From Mucilaginibacter sp. SMC90 (GTDB lineage Bacteria; Bacteroidota; Bacteroidia; Sphingobacteriales; Sphingobacteriaceae), in NCBI RefSeq assembly GCF_022811725.1, contig NZ_CP094527.1:7440001-7504000 (forward strand): a DNA stretch of 64,000 nt, given 5' to 3'. The notes under the pieces were generated by a model that saw only the letters and a program-made list of their open reading frames with translations, did not search any database and had not been told where the DNA came from. This document shows positions 1-7,280 of this stretch, piece after piece; the first letter of the stretch is position 1; each line of letters begins with the position of its first letter. The position numbers and the translations under genes were made by a program.

Positions 1-60
1 TAAAACTTAATTTTCAGTTTTACAACTTATTTTTCAGTTATATAACTATTTTTTCAGTTT
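1..60. repeat. Three tandem 20-bp direct repeats at the window edge
   Basis: Positions 1-20, 21-40 and 41-60 are three back-to-back copies of a 20-bp unit, each ending in TTTTCAGTT followed by T or A. The period is exact and copies differ at only a few positions. The array may continue to the left of the window. It is AT-rich, non-coding, and lacks the spacers of a CRISPR. It could be a binding-site array or a small tandem repeat; function unknown. Confidence 0.7.
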
Positions 61-581
61 TAAATAAAAACAGCTTTGGTCAAGTCTGTATATTAGAGCC
101 TGTATCCGCAAAGCCACATGTTTACCACGTTGATGTTAATGATTTATGTATTTAGTTTCGGTATTAGTTAGTACTAAAAAAACATAGAAAAAACCTGTGA
201 TATTGAGCTTTCAAAAGCCTGCGATTAAAAAATCGGCGGGCGTTTGTCTTCCATAATCTCTGCAAACTGCCCTCCAATTACCCCTCAATTCATCTCTTAT
301 TACGAGGATAGACCGTATCAGGCAAAAAAAAATAATTTTTTTTGCCACTAAAGCAGTCTCCCTAATCGCAAAGTGCAATTGCGGATAAAGCGTATCGGCA
401 CCAACTCATCTTGCTTTTAATCAATAGTTTACAATAATTTTGTTTTGTCAAACCAATTATCGGCACCTTTTTCAACAACGGCAAAAACCTAATACGAGGC
501 AAAAGTACGCCCCGGTAATTCCCAAACTGCCTGTTTTATAAGCTACGCCGGTCATAACAATTGTAAACTAAAAATCAATTT
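61..581. other. Non-coding leader upstream of the alginate-lyase-like gene
   Basis: About 520 bases with no convincing reading frame on either strand. The only recognisable signal is a Bacteroidota-type promoter candidate at 411-442. The stretch is AT-rich with short A and T runs. No RNA gene or mobile element is recognisable. Confidence 0.6.
411..442 (+). promoter_or_regulatory. Candidate Bacteroidota promoter for the alginate-lyase-like gene
   Basis: TTG at 411-413 is followed 21 bases later by TAATTTTG at 435-442, matching the TTG...TAnnTTTG pattern of the Bacteroidota housekeeping sigma factor. It would give a leader of about 130 bases before the ATG at 582. The motif is short, so chance occurrence in AT-rich DNA is possible. 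Confidence 0.35.
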
Positions 582-1763
582 ATGAACAACAAACCAAAAA
601 CTACCTTTGCAACCCTATTGGGCCTGGCACTGTTTACAGCCCTGTTTTTCACTTATTGCACCAAAAAACAAGTAACACCGGCGGCGGCCAATAACCCGGC
701 TTCGCCTGCATTAAAAACCCAGGCTACCGGCTTTATCCACCCCGGTATCCTTAACACGCAGCAAACGCTTGATTATGCAGGCCAGCAAGCAAACTCAAAC
801 GACGCCAACCGATTGGCTACTTACCAGTTTGTGCTCAACTACTGCAACAACCATAGTCCCAGCGGTGCATACAAAGCCACTGTACAGGTTGCAGGCGGCG
901 TTACCACTCCCGATGAAATTGCTTTTAAAGGCGACGCCTTGCTGAGCTACGCCCTGGCGTTGCGCTGGGCAAAAACCGGCACTGCATCATACGCAACTAC
1001 GGTAAAACAAATTCTTGATGGCTGGGCCAGTCATTTTCAAAATTTCAGCGTAACAGGTTCACAGCCTAACCAGGCTTCGCTTGAGGCATCATGGGCTGCA
1101 CCCACTTTTGCTGCCGCTGCCGAAATTATCAAATATTACATCCCGGCCAGCGGTGTGGGCGGCGGCTGGACCACAGCCGAAAACACACAGTTTGTAAGCT
1201 TTCTGAATAACATGAAAGATAATTACATCAATAACGTACCCAATTTTAACAATAACTGGAACGTATCTGCAGGTTACGCAAAAATGGCTATCGGCATATT
1301 TGAAGATAGCCAGGCTGTGTATCAAAACGGCATCACCGCTGTAAAAACCGTACTGCCTAATGTAATTGCTTCAGACGGCTCGATGAACGGTGAAGTTTGC
1401 GGTTCACATAATGATTATGTACACTATCAGTATTCACTTACGGGTTTAAGTTATGCAGCTAACATTGCCGGCATTCAGGGTGATCTATCTATTTACTCGG
1501 CAAGCAGCAGCCGGCTTTTAACCGGGTTCAATTATCAATACAAGCTGATGCATGGCACCGTGTCGCCGCCATGTTCGCCTAACGGAAATGTCAATAATCC
1601 TATCTGGCCGGGCATAGAAGTGGCTAACCGTCATTACGGTACTGCAGAAACCAGCTATATTGCCAGCCACTATGTGTGCGACAGCAATGGCCTGCCCAAT
1701 GGCGATATAGGTTTCCTTTGCTGGACAAACTACACCCATTATAACGTACCTACTACTTTTTAA
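582..1763 (+). CDS. Alginate-lyase-fold lipoprotein (polysaccharide lyase candidate)
   Basis: The 393-residue protein begins with a basic, hydrophobic signal ending at a cysteine (C26, FFTYC then TKK), so it is probably lipid-anchored on the cell surface or outer membrane. The rest resembles the alginate lyase (alpha/alpha toroid) superfamily. An NNNWN motif near residue 225 and a histidine/tyrosine-rich stretch near 280-290 (GSHNDYVHYQYSLTG) fit the catalytic Asn/His/Tyr arrangement of such lyases. This family cleaves uronate polymers by beta-elimination. The substrate (alginate, glucuronan or other) cannot be told from sequence. It stands alone between its own promoter candidate and a hairpin. 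A second, divergent member of the superfamily lies at 47469-48650. Confidence 0.7.
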   Translation: MNNKPKTTFATLLGLALFTALFFTYCTKKQVTPAAANNPASPALKTQATGFIHPGILNTQQTLDYAGQQANSNDANRLATYQFVLNYCNNHSPSGAYKATVQVAGGVTTPDEIAFKGDALLSYALALRWAKTGTASYATTVKQILDGWASHFQNFSVTGSQPNQASLEASWAAPTFAAAAEIIKYYIPASGVGGGWTTAENTQFVSFLNNMKDNYINNVPNFNNNWNVSAGYAKMAIGIFEDSQAVYQNGITAVKTVLPNVIASDGSMNGEVCGSHNDYVHYQYSLTGLSYAANIAGIQGDLSIYSASSSRLLTGFNYQYKLMHGTVSPPCSPNGNVNNPIWPGIEVANRHYGTAETSYIASHYVCDSNGLPNGDIGFLCWTNYTHYNVPTTF

Positions 1764-1784
1764 CAAAACACATATTAATAAAAA

Positions 1785-1831
1785 TATATAACAGCCACCC
1801 CGGTCATTCATCACCGGGTGGCTGTTATATA
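1785..1831 (+). terminator. Hairpin after the alginate-lyase-like gene
   Basis: Inverted repeat with 19-20 bp arms and one bulged base, reading AACAGCCACC on the left and GGTGGCTGTT on the right. It starts 22 bases after the stop codon. There is no downstream T run, so it may act mainly as an mRNA 3'-end stabiliser. Confidence 0.65.
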
Positions 1832-1929
1832 TGAATGAAAACAAGAAGTAATGAAAGGATAAAAAGGCATCTAAAAAATGAATAATAGCAATGTGAAACA
1901 TATTTAACAATGCATTTATTATTCATTAC

Positions 1930-3447
1930 ATGGATCAAAACAGTGTGTCACTTATATTTCCGCACCAGTTGTTCAAGCACAATACCCTGTTAAACCAATT
2001 GCGACAGGTTTACCTGGTAGAGGAAACCCTATTTTTCAACCAATACAATTTCAACAAGAAAAAACTGGTCTTGCACCGTGCGTCGATGAAGTTTTATGAA
2101 CATCATCTTTCCGGGCAGCATACCGTGGTGAAATATATTGACGCTCAAGATCCGCTTGCAGATGTTGGCCGGTTAATTACCTCATTGGCTGAAAAAGGCA
2201 TAAAAAATATTCATTACACCGATACTGCCGATAATTGGCTGGAAAGCAGGCTAAATAAAGCCTGCCTTAAAAATAATGTCCGGCCTATCAAATACCCAAG
2301 CCCCAATTTTTTGAATAGCCCTGAAGATGCCGCTGATTTTTTCGACAAAAAGAAAGCCTATTTTCAAACCGATTTTTACATACACCAGCGCCGGCAACGA
2401 AATATTTTGCTTGAACCAGACGGGCGGCCCATAGGTGGAAAATGGACTTATGACAGTGATAACCGGCACAAATTCCCCAAAAATGGATTGATCCCTCTAT
2501 TGAACGCCCCTCCGGAAAACGAATATTTGAAAGAAGCCCGGCTTTATGTAGATACACATTTCCCCAATAATTATGGCAGCACCAAATCTCCTTTTGGCAA
2601 CCTCGGTGGTTTTTATCCAAGTACTCATGAGGAAGCAGAACGCTGGCTGGATGATTTTTTGCAGCATCGCTTTCGGGATTTCGGTATCTACGAAGATGCT
2701 ATGGTAGCCAATGAAAGTTTTTTAAATCATTCAGTGTTAACCCCTATGCTCAACATCGGCCTGCTTAACCCTCAACAAATCATTGATAAAGCCCTGGATA
2801 TGGCTGCCGGCACAGACATTCCCTTAAACTCTTTAGAAGGATTTATAAGGCAGGTGATGGGCTGGCGCGAATTTATCCATGTGGTTTATGAGCGCGAAGG
2901 AACGAGGCAGCGCACCAAAAATTACTGGGGCTTCAACCGCCGCATTCCTCATTCGTTTTGGAAGGGTAATACAGGTATCCACCCGGTTGATGTGGTGATC
3001 AAAAAGGTGTTGGCCACCGGATATACACACCATATTGAACGCCTGATGGTGATGGGCAATTTCTTTTTACTATGTGAATTTCACCCCGATGATGTATACC
3101 TGTGGTTTATGGAAATGTATGTAGATGCCTATGATTGGGTGATGGTGCCCAATACCTACGGCATGACCCAATTTGCCGATGGGGGCCTAATGATGACCAA
3201 GCCTTACATAAGCGGCAGCAACTACCTGTTGAAAATGGGCGATTGGAAAAAAGGCGACTGGCAGGATACCTGGGATGGCTTGTTCTGGCGCTTTATGCAT
3301 GTGCACCGCAACTTTTTTCTGCAAAACCCTCGTTTGAGTATGCTTGTGAAAACTTTTGATAAAATGCCCCCGGAAAAACAAAGAACACATTTAAACAACG
3401 CCGAACAATTTCTTAGGCAGCTTGATGAAGATGCCAACTGTTTATAA
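1930..3447 (+). CDS. Cryptochrome/photolyase-related flavoprotein without Fe-S cysteines
   Basis: The 505-residue protein matches the prokaryotic photolyase-related (FeS-BCP/PhrB/CryB) family in length and motifs: N-terminal Rossmann-like antenna domain (about 1-130), the IHQRRQRNILL and GGKWTYDSDNR signatures (151-179), and a C-terminal FAD-binding helical domain with RQVMGWREF (307-315), RLMVMGNF (371-378) and DAYDWVMVPN (399-408). Known members repair (6-4) photoproducts using FAD and carry a [4Fe-4S] cluster held by four cysteines in the C-terminal domain. Here the only cysteines are C112, C382 and C504. The segment that normally holds three ligands (423-456, after TKPY) has none, and Y390 probably occupies the fourth position. 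The fold and FAD site look intact, so this is either a cluster-free photolyase or a cryptochrome-like sensor. Single-gene transcript. Confidence 0.85.
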   Translation: MDQNSVSLIFPHQLFKHNTLLNQLRQVYLVEETLFFNQYNFNKKKLVLHRASMKFYEHHLSGQHTVVKYIDAQDPLADVGRLITSLAEKGIKNIHYTDTADNWLESRLNKACLKNNVRPIKYPSPNFLNSPEDAADFFDKKKAYFQTDFYIHQRRQRNILLEPDGRPIGGKWTYDSDNRHKFPKNGLIPLLNAPPENEYLKEARLYVDTHFPNNYGSTKSPFGNLGGFYPSTHEEAERWLDDFLQHRFRDFGIYEDAMVANESFLNHSVLTPMLNIGLLNPQQIIDKALDMAAGTDIPLNSLEGFIRQVMGWREFIHVVYEREGTRQRTKNYWGFNRRIPHSFWKGNTGIHPVDVVIKKVLATGYTHHIERLMVMGNFFLLCEFHPDDVYLWFMEMYVDAYDWVMVPNTYGMTQFADGGLMMTKPYISGSNYLLKMGDWKKGDWQDTWDGLFWRFMHVHRNFFLQNPRLSMLVKTFDKMPPEKQRTHLNNAEQFLRQLDEDANCL

Positions 3448-3559
3448 ATTTTTAACTGTTTAAATGGATTTAAACCTATTACCGATTAAAGCAAATACGA
3501 TAACTATACCCCCTACCCTAAAAACTAAAAAGGGCCAAAAGAATTTGTAAAACAGCATA

Positions 3560-3602
3560 AAATGTATTCGAAAAAAGGTATGATCTTTCTTCGAATACAT
3601 TT
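3560..3602. terminator. Bidirectional terminator between photolyase and exporter genes
   Basis: Arms AAATGTATTCGAA (3560-3572) and TTCGAATACATTT (3590-3602) form a perfect 13-bp hairpin with T-rich flanks, between two convergent genes. It touches the stop codon of the leftward gene. Confidence 0.75.
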
Positions 3603-4499
3603 TTAATGAACCTGCATTTTCTTCCCCACATTCATCAATACCACAGCAAGCAAAATAAATACAACCCCCAGCCACTGCAGCCATCCAACATACTCCTTTA
3701 GCAGTATACTTGCCATTATTATAGATACCGGTATCTCCATAGATGCGATGATTGCGCCTAAACCCATACCGGTAAGCGGCATACCTCTGGTAAACAACAG
3801 CGGCGGAATGATAGTTCCGAACAGGGATAAGAAAAGGCCCCAGCGCATAAATATCTTACATGAAAATTCGCTGTTTAACGATGAATGAAAAACAAGGATA
3901 ATTATTATCAAGCCCCCCGTAATCATATACAGGCTTCGCTTTAACGGCGGAAAACCGAGTTCAACATTGTTTGACGAGTACATACTTGCAGTGTATGAAA
4001 GGGCGGCCATAACACCCCAGCCCAATCCTACCCAGTTGATACCGGCCGATTGCTCAAACATGCCTGTAGCCAGAATGGTGCCGCCTAGGATAACAAAAAC
4101 CGACATTATTTTACGCAGTCCGGGTAATTTTTTATGCAGTATCGCTTCCAGCACCATACTTATCCACACCGTTTGCATTAACAAAACAATCCCAATACTA
4201 ACCGGAACATATTGAACCGCCTGATAGAAAAAAACACTGGTTAGCCCCAAAGAGATACCAGCCATTATTAACCTCATTATCCCTTTAGTACCCGGTGTTT
4301 TTGCTGCGGTTGCCGGTTTCTGCTTACGGAATAGTGTTAAAATCAGTAGTCCTAAAAAGCCCAGGCCAAATTGTGAAACTGTTACTTCTGCCAAACTAAA
4401 ACCTTCGCGATACGCCAGTTTCACAAAAGTTGCCAGCATCCCGTAACTACAGGCCCCAAGTGCAATAAAAGCACTTCCTTTCAATACGCTGTTTTTCAT
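3603..4499 (-). CDS. EamA/DMT-family transporter
   Basis: The 298-residue protein is almost wholly hydrophobic, with about ten predicted membrane segments arranged as two EamA halves (roughly 6-150 and 155-290), the normal size for the drug/metabolite transporter superfamily. Such proteins are inner-membrane exporters of amino acids or other small metabolites; substrate is not predictable. Its start follows the azoreductase gene by a single base, so the two are one transcript, divergent from a MocR regulator whose relatives often control an adjacent transporter or enzyme. Confidence 0.85.
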   Translation of the reverse strand: MKNSVLKGSAFIALGACSYGMLATFVKLAYREGFSLAEVTVSQFGLGFLGLLILTLFRKQKPATAAKTPGTKGIMRLIMAGISLGLTSVFFYQAVQYVPVSIGIVLLMQTVWISMVLEAILHKKLPGLRKIMSVFVILGGTILATGMFEQSAGINWVGLGWGVMAALSYTASMYSSNNVELGFPPLKRSLYMITGGLIIIILVFHSSLNSEFSCKIFMRWGLFLSLFGTIIPPLLFTRGMPLTGMGLGAIIASMEIPVSIIMASILLKEYVGWLQWLGVVFILLAVVLMNVGKKMQVH

Positions 4500-4500
4500 C

Positions 4501-5142
4501 TTACACCAACTCCAGGCCTATCAAATCTTTTAGCTCCTGGTACGATGTTTCTACAGTAGTTTGAAGTTTCTCAGGTGCGTAGTTGATTCCGTTAATTGTA
4601 ACTACGTGAATATTGCTCACACCTATGATATTAAATACCGTTTTTAAATAAGTGCTCTGAAAGTTAAGATGTTCGTTATAGTCTCCCTTTTCGTATCCTG
4701 GTGCACCCCGCGAAAGTAAAAGGAATACCGTTTTATTTTTAAGCAATCCTATATACGGGTTCTCAATATCAGCCTTATTAAACTCAAATGTTTCATTCAC
4801 CCGCACAACCTGGTCAATATAGGCCTTTAATGCACTCGGTACCGACCAGTTATACATTGGCGAAGCAACTACAATAATGTCGGCTTCCAGCAATTCCGAA
4901 ATATAAATGTCACTTATCTTTAGCGCTTCCTTTTCTGCCTCCGATCTTTCCTTTTCGGGTTTAAAAGCAGCAGCAATCCAGTTTTCATTAATGTGCGGCA
5001 CATCTTCGGCACCCAATTCGCGATATCTGATAACCGGGTTTGTTTCAATACTTTTCCAGTGATCAACAAATGCTTCGGCAAGTTTCCGGCTTTGTGATTT
5101 AGCTGTCCTTGCACTTGCATTAATAACCAATACTTTTTTCAT
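4501..5142 (-). CDS. FMN-dependent NAD(P)H oxidoreductase, azoreductase-like
   Basis: This flavodoxin-fold protein starts MKKVLVINASARTAKSQSRK, an FMN-phosphate-binding loop typical of AzoR-type NADH:quinone/azo reductases. PMYNWSVPSALKAYIDQVVR further on is the conserved FMN ring-binding segment. I place the start at the ATG at 5142 (213 residues). An upstream TTG at 5160 would overlap the probable -7 box TACTTTTG at 5158-5165 and adds residues unlike the family. Expected role is two-electron reduction of quinones or azo compounds in the cytosol. Co-transcribed with the EamA exporter and divergent from the MocR regulator, which suggests a joint response to a reactive or toxic compound (inference). 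Confidence 0.85.
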   Translation of the reverse strand: MKKVLVINASARTAKSQSRKLAEAFVDHWKSIETNPVIRYRELGAEDVPHINENWIAAAFKPEKERSEAEKEALKISDIYISELLEADIIVVASPMYNWSVPSALKAYIDQVVRVNETFEFNKADIENPYIGLLKNKTVFLLLSRGAPGYEKGDYNEHLNFQSTYLKTVFNIIGVSNIHVVTINGINYAPEKLQTTVETSYQELKDLIGLELV

Positions 5143-5157
5143 TTTACTAATTTTATA

Positions 5158-5202
5158 CAAAAGTACCGGGCACCTGGATTATATTTACATACCAGTTTAC
5201 AT
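5158..5202. promoter_or_regulatory. Divergent promoter region with 12-bp-spaced direct repeat
   Basis: TACTTTTG on the minus strand (5158-5165) fits the -7 box of the azoreductase-exporter operon. Beside it TTTACAT occurs twice (5184-5190 and 5196-5202), giving a 12-base period. MocR-family regulators commonly bind direct repeats in such divergent intergenic regions, so this is a plausible operator for the gene at 5219 (inference). Confidence 0.4.
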
Positions 5203-5218
5203 AAAAACTACAGCCCAG

Positions 5219-6682
5219 ATGTTACCATACAAATCGCTGATGCAGGTTGATCGAAACGCCTCTGTATCGTTACATATCCAGGTATGCAATATGTTTATAT
5301 CGTTAATTACCAATGGCACATTGCAGCCTGCCGATATTTTACCGGGTTCCCGCGTACTTGCACAACTTATTGGTATTAACAGGAACACGGTAAAGCTGGC
5401 TTACGAAGAACTGGTTAGCCAGGGCTGGGCCGAATCAATTGAACGTAAAGGTGTTTTTGTACTTTCAAAATTACCTGTACTTTCCAAACCCGTTGTTCCT
5501 GAGCACGGCAAGCACAAACCCAGTCAGGAAGCTTTCATCTGGACTAACAGATTTGAAAATGCTTGGATCACCAAAGGGCCCGAAAAAATGATGCTCACTA
5601 TTGACGGTGGCTTCCCGGATGTAAGGCTGGCACCAATAGATTTGCTGATGCGGGAATACCGGAGCCTTTCAAGGAGACTACATGGGAAAACCTTTTTGAA
5701 ATACGGAAGCTCTAAAGGATCAGAAAATCTTCGTGCAGCCATTTGCAACTATCTATCCCACACCAGGGGGCTAACTGTCCCTGTCGAAAATATAATTATC
5801 ACAAAGGGCAGCCAGATGGGGATCTATTTAGCTGCGCAGTTATTGCTCAATCCTTCGGATAACGTTGCTGTCGGGCTGTCAAATTACGTTTTGGCAGATG
5901 ATACTTTCAAGTATGCCGGCGCTAATTTGGTACGGATCCCTGTTGATGGTAACGGGATGGACATTGATCACCTCGAAACAGTTTTACAACATACCAAAAT
6001 CAAGGCAGTATACATCATTCCGCATCATCACTACCCAACAACGGTAACCATGAGCACGGAGCGCAGGCTAAAATTGTTAAAACTGGCAAAGGAATATCGT
6101 TTTGCTATTATAGAAGATGATTACGATTTTGATTTCCACTATAACAACAAGCCCTACCTGCCACTGGCCAGTATCGACCATAATCAAAATGTAATTTATA
6201 TAGGCTCCGTTACCAAAACATTTGCCCCCGCCCTGCGCATCGGCTTTATGACAGGGCCTTCGGCATTTGTTGATGCAGCTGCCGCGTTCAGAGAACTTAT
6301 AGACAAACAGGGCGACACCGTGCTGGAAGAGGCCTTTGCCGTGCTTTTTAACAATGGGGAGATGGACAGGTATTTCCGAAAATCGCTAAAAATTTACAGA
6401 CAGCGCAGAAACTTGCTTTGCCAGATCCTGCAATCAGATTTTAGTGAGCACATCACATTCAACGTTCCAGAGGGGGGACTTGCCGTGTGGACTAATTTTA
6501 GCGAACAGGTTAATTTAGTTAAACTGGTAGAAGATGCTGCAAAGAAGAGGCTTCAGATAGATGACGCAAGTTTTTACAGAAACGAATCTTTTGCTGTTAA
6601 CGGAACCAGGATGGGCTTTGCATCACTTAATGAAAATGAGATGGTTGAAGCGCTTAGTATCCTCAAAAAAGTACTTAATTAA
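5219..6682 (+). CDS. MocR/PdxR-type GntR regulator with aminotransferase domain
   Basis: The 487-residue protein has an N-terminal GntR winged helix (about 12-82, with PGSRVLAQLIGINRNTVKLA) fused to a fold-type I PLP aminotransferase domain (about 125-487). EDDYDFDF (299-306) is the PLP N1-binding aspartate region and K333 in SVTKTFAPALRIG is the expected Schiff-base lysine. MocR proteins are cytosolic regulators that sense PLP or an amino compound and usually control a divergent neighbour. Here the neighbours are an azoreductase and a DMT exporter, not pyridoxal synthase genes, so a PdxR role is not supported. The start ATG lies directly next to the shared regulatory region. Confidence 0.9.
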   Translation: MLPYKSLMQVDRNASVSLHIQVCNMFISLITNGTLQPADILPGSRVLAQLIGINRNTVKLAYEELVSQGWAESIERKGVFVLSKLPVLSKPVVPEHGKHKPSQEAFIWTNRFENAWITKGPEKMMLTIDGGFPDVRLAPIDLLMREYRSLSRRLHGKTFLKYGSSKGSENLRAAICNYLSHTRGLTVPVENIIITKGSQMGIYLAAQLLLNPSDNVAVGLSNYVLADDTFKYAGANLVRIPVDGNGMDIDHLETVLQHTKIKAVYIIPHHHYPTTVTMSTERRLKLLKLAKEYRFAIIEDDYDFDFHYNNKPYLPLASIDHNQNVIYIGSVTKTFAPALRIGFMTGPSAFVDAAAAFRELIDKQGDTVLEEAFAVLFNNGEMDRYFRKSLKIYRQRRNLLCQILQSDFSEHITFNVPEGGLAVWTNFSEQVNLVKLVEDAAKKRLQIDDASFYRNESFAVNGTRMGFASLNENEMVEALSILKKVLN

Positions 6683-6740
6683 CATTGCTGGGCCACCCTT
6701 TATTTCAAAGCTGGTATAATTACCGCCTGTATCGTAGCCC

Positions 6741-6748
6741 TAATTTTG
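6741..6748 (+). promoter_or_regulatory. -7 box before the AhpD-like gene
   Basis: TAATTTTG fits TAnnTTTG and lies 18 bases before the ATG at 6767. A TTG start codon inside the same motif (6746) is therefore unlikely to be used. No clear -33 TTG is seen. Confidence 0.45.
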
Positions 6749-6766
6749 TGTCAAATATTTTTAAAA

Positions 6767-7201
6767 ATGGAAACACGAATTAAAATCGACAAAGTATCAC
6801 CCGCCGGATACAAAGCTATTCTTGGTCTGGAAGGATTTATTGAAAGCACCCCTCTCTCAAAAAAACATAAAGACCTCATCAAAATCAGGGCCTCACAAAT
6901 AAACGGATGCGCTTTTTGCATTGACATGCACACTAAAGATGCCCGCAAAGCAGGTGAAACAGAACAACGCATTTATGCCCTTAATGCCTGGCGGGATACG
7001 CCATTCTTTTCGGAAGAAGAACGGGCGATATTGGCATTGACAGAAGAAGTTACTTTGATCAGTAACCATGTAAAAGACGAAACCTATCAACAGGCGGCCA
7101 AAGTACTGGAAGAAACCTACCTGGCACAGGTGATCCTGGCAATTATTACTATTAATGCATGGAACAGGATTGGGATTACCACCAATCTGATACCTGCATA
7201 G
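6767..7201 (+). CDS. Carboxymuconolactone decarboxylase/AhpD-like protein
   Basis: With the ATG at 6767 the protein has 144 residues. It shows the AhpD-type active site CAFCIDMH: C48, C51 and H55, preceded by a conserved helix (HKDLIKIRAS). Members are small all-alpha, usually hexameric proteins; those with the CxxC are alkylhydroperoxidase-like disulfide reductases. It is in the same direction as the MocR gene but has its own promoter candidate. A role in peroxide or electrophile defence together with the nearby azoreductase is possible but only inferred from position. Confidence 0.88.
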   Translation: METRIKIDKVSPAGYKAILGLEGFIESTPLSKKHKDLIKIRASQINGCAFCIDMHTKDARKAGETEQRIYALNAWRDTPFFSEEERAILALTEEVTLISNHVKDETYQQAAKVLEETYLAQVILAIITINAWNRIGITTNLIPA

Positions 7202-7230
7202 TTTTAGCAGATAAAGCAAAGCGTCGCCTT

Positions 7231-7267
7231 AAGTGGAAAATGTTTTTTAAACATCTTCCACTTTTTA
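7231..7267. terminator. Bidirectional terminator between AhpD-like and GH35 genes
   Basis: Imperfect 15-bp arms, AAGTGGAAAATGTTT and AAACATCTTCCACTT, separated by three T and followed by TTTT. It lies between convergent genes and ends the four-gene glycosidase operon on the minus strand. Confidence 0.75.
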
Positions 7268-7280
7268 GTGCTACCGGAAA

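Noticed and set aside
1..60. CRISPR array
   Set aside because: The repeats are directly adjacent with no spacers, and no cas gene is present.
1518..1910. 130-codon antisense frame over the alginate-lyase-like gene
   Set aside because: It mostly overlaps a well-supported gene on the other strand and runs through the terminator hairpin.
5219..6682. Naming the MocR regulator pdxR
   Set aside because: No pyridoxal phosphate synthase genes are adjacent, and the neighbours are an azoreductase and exporter.
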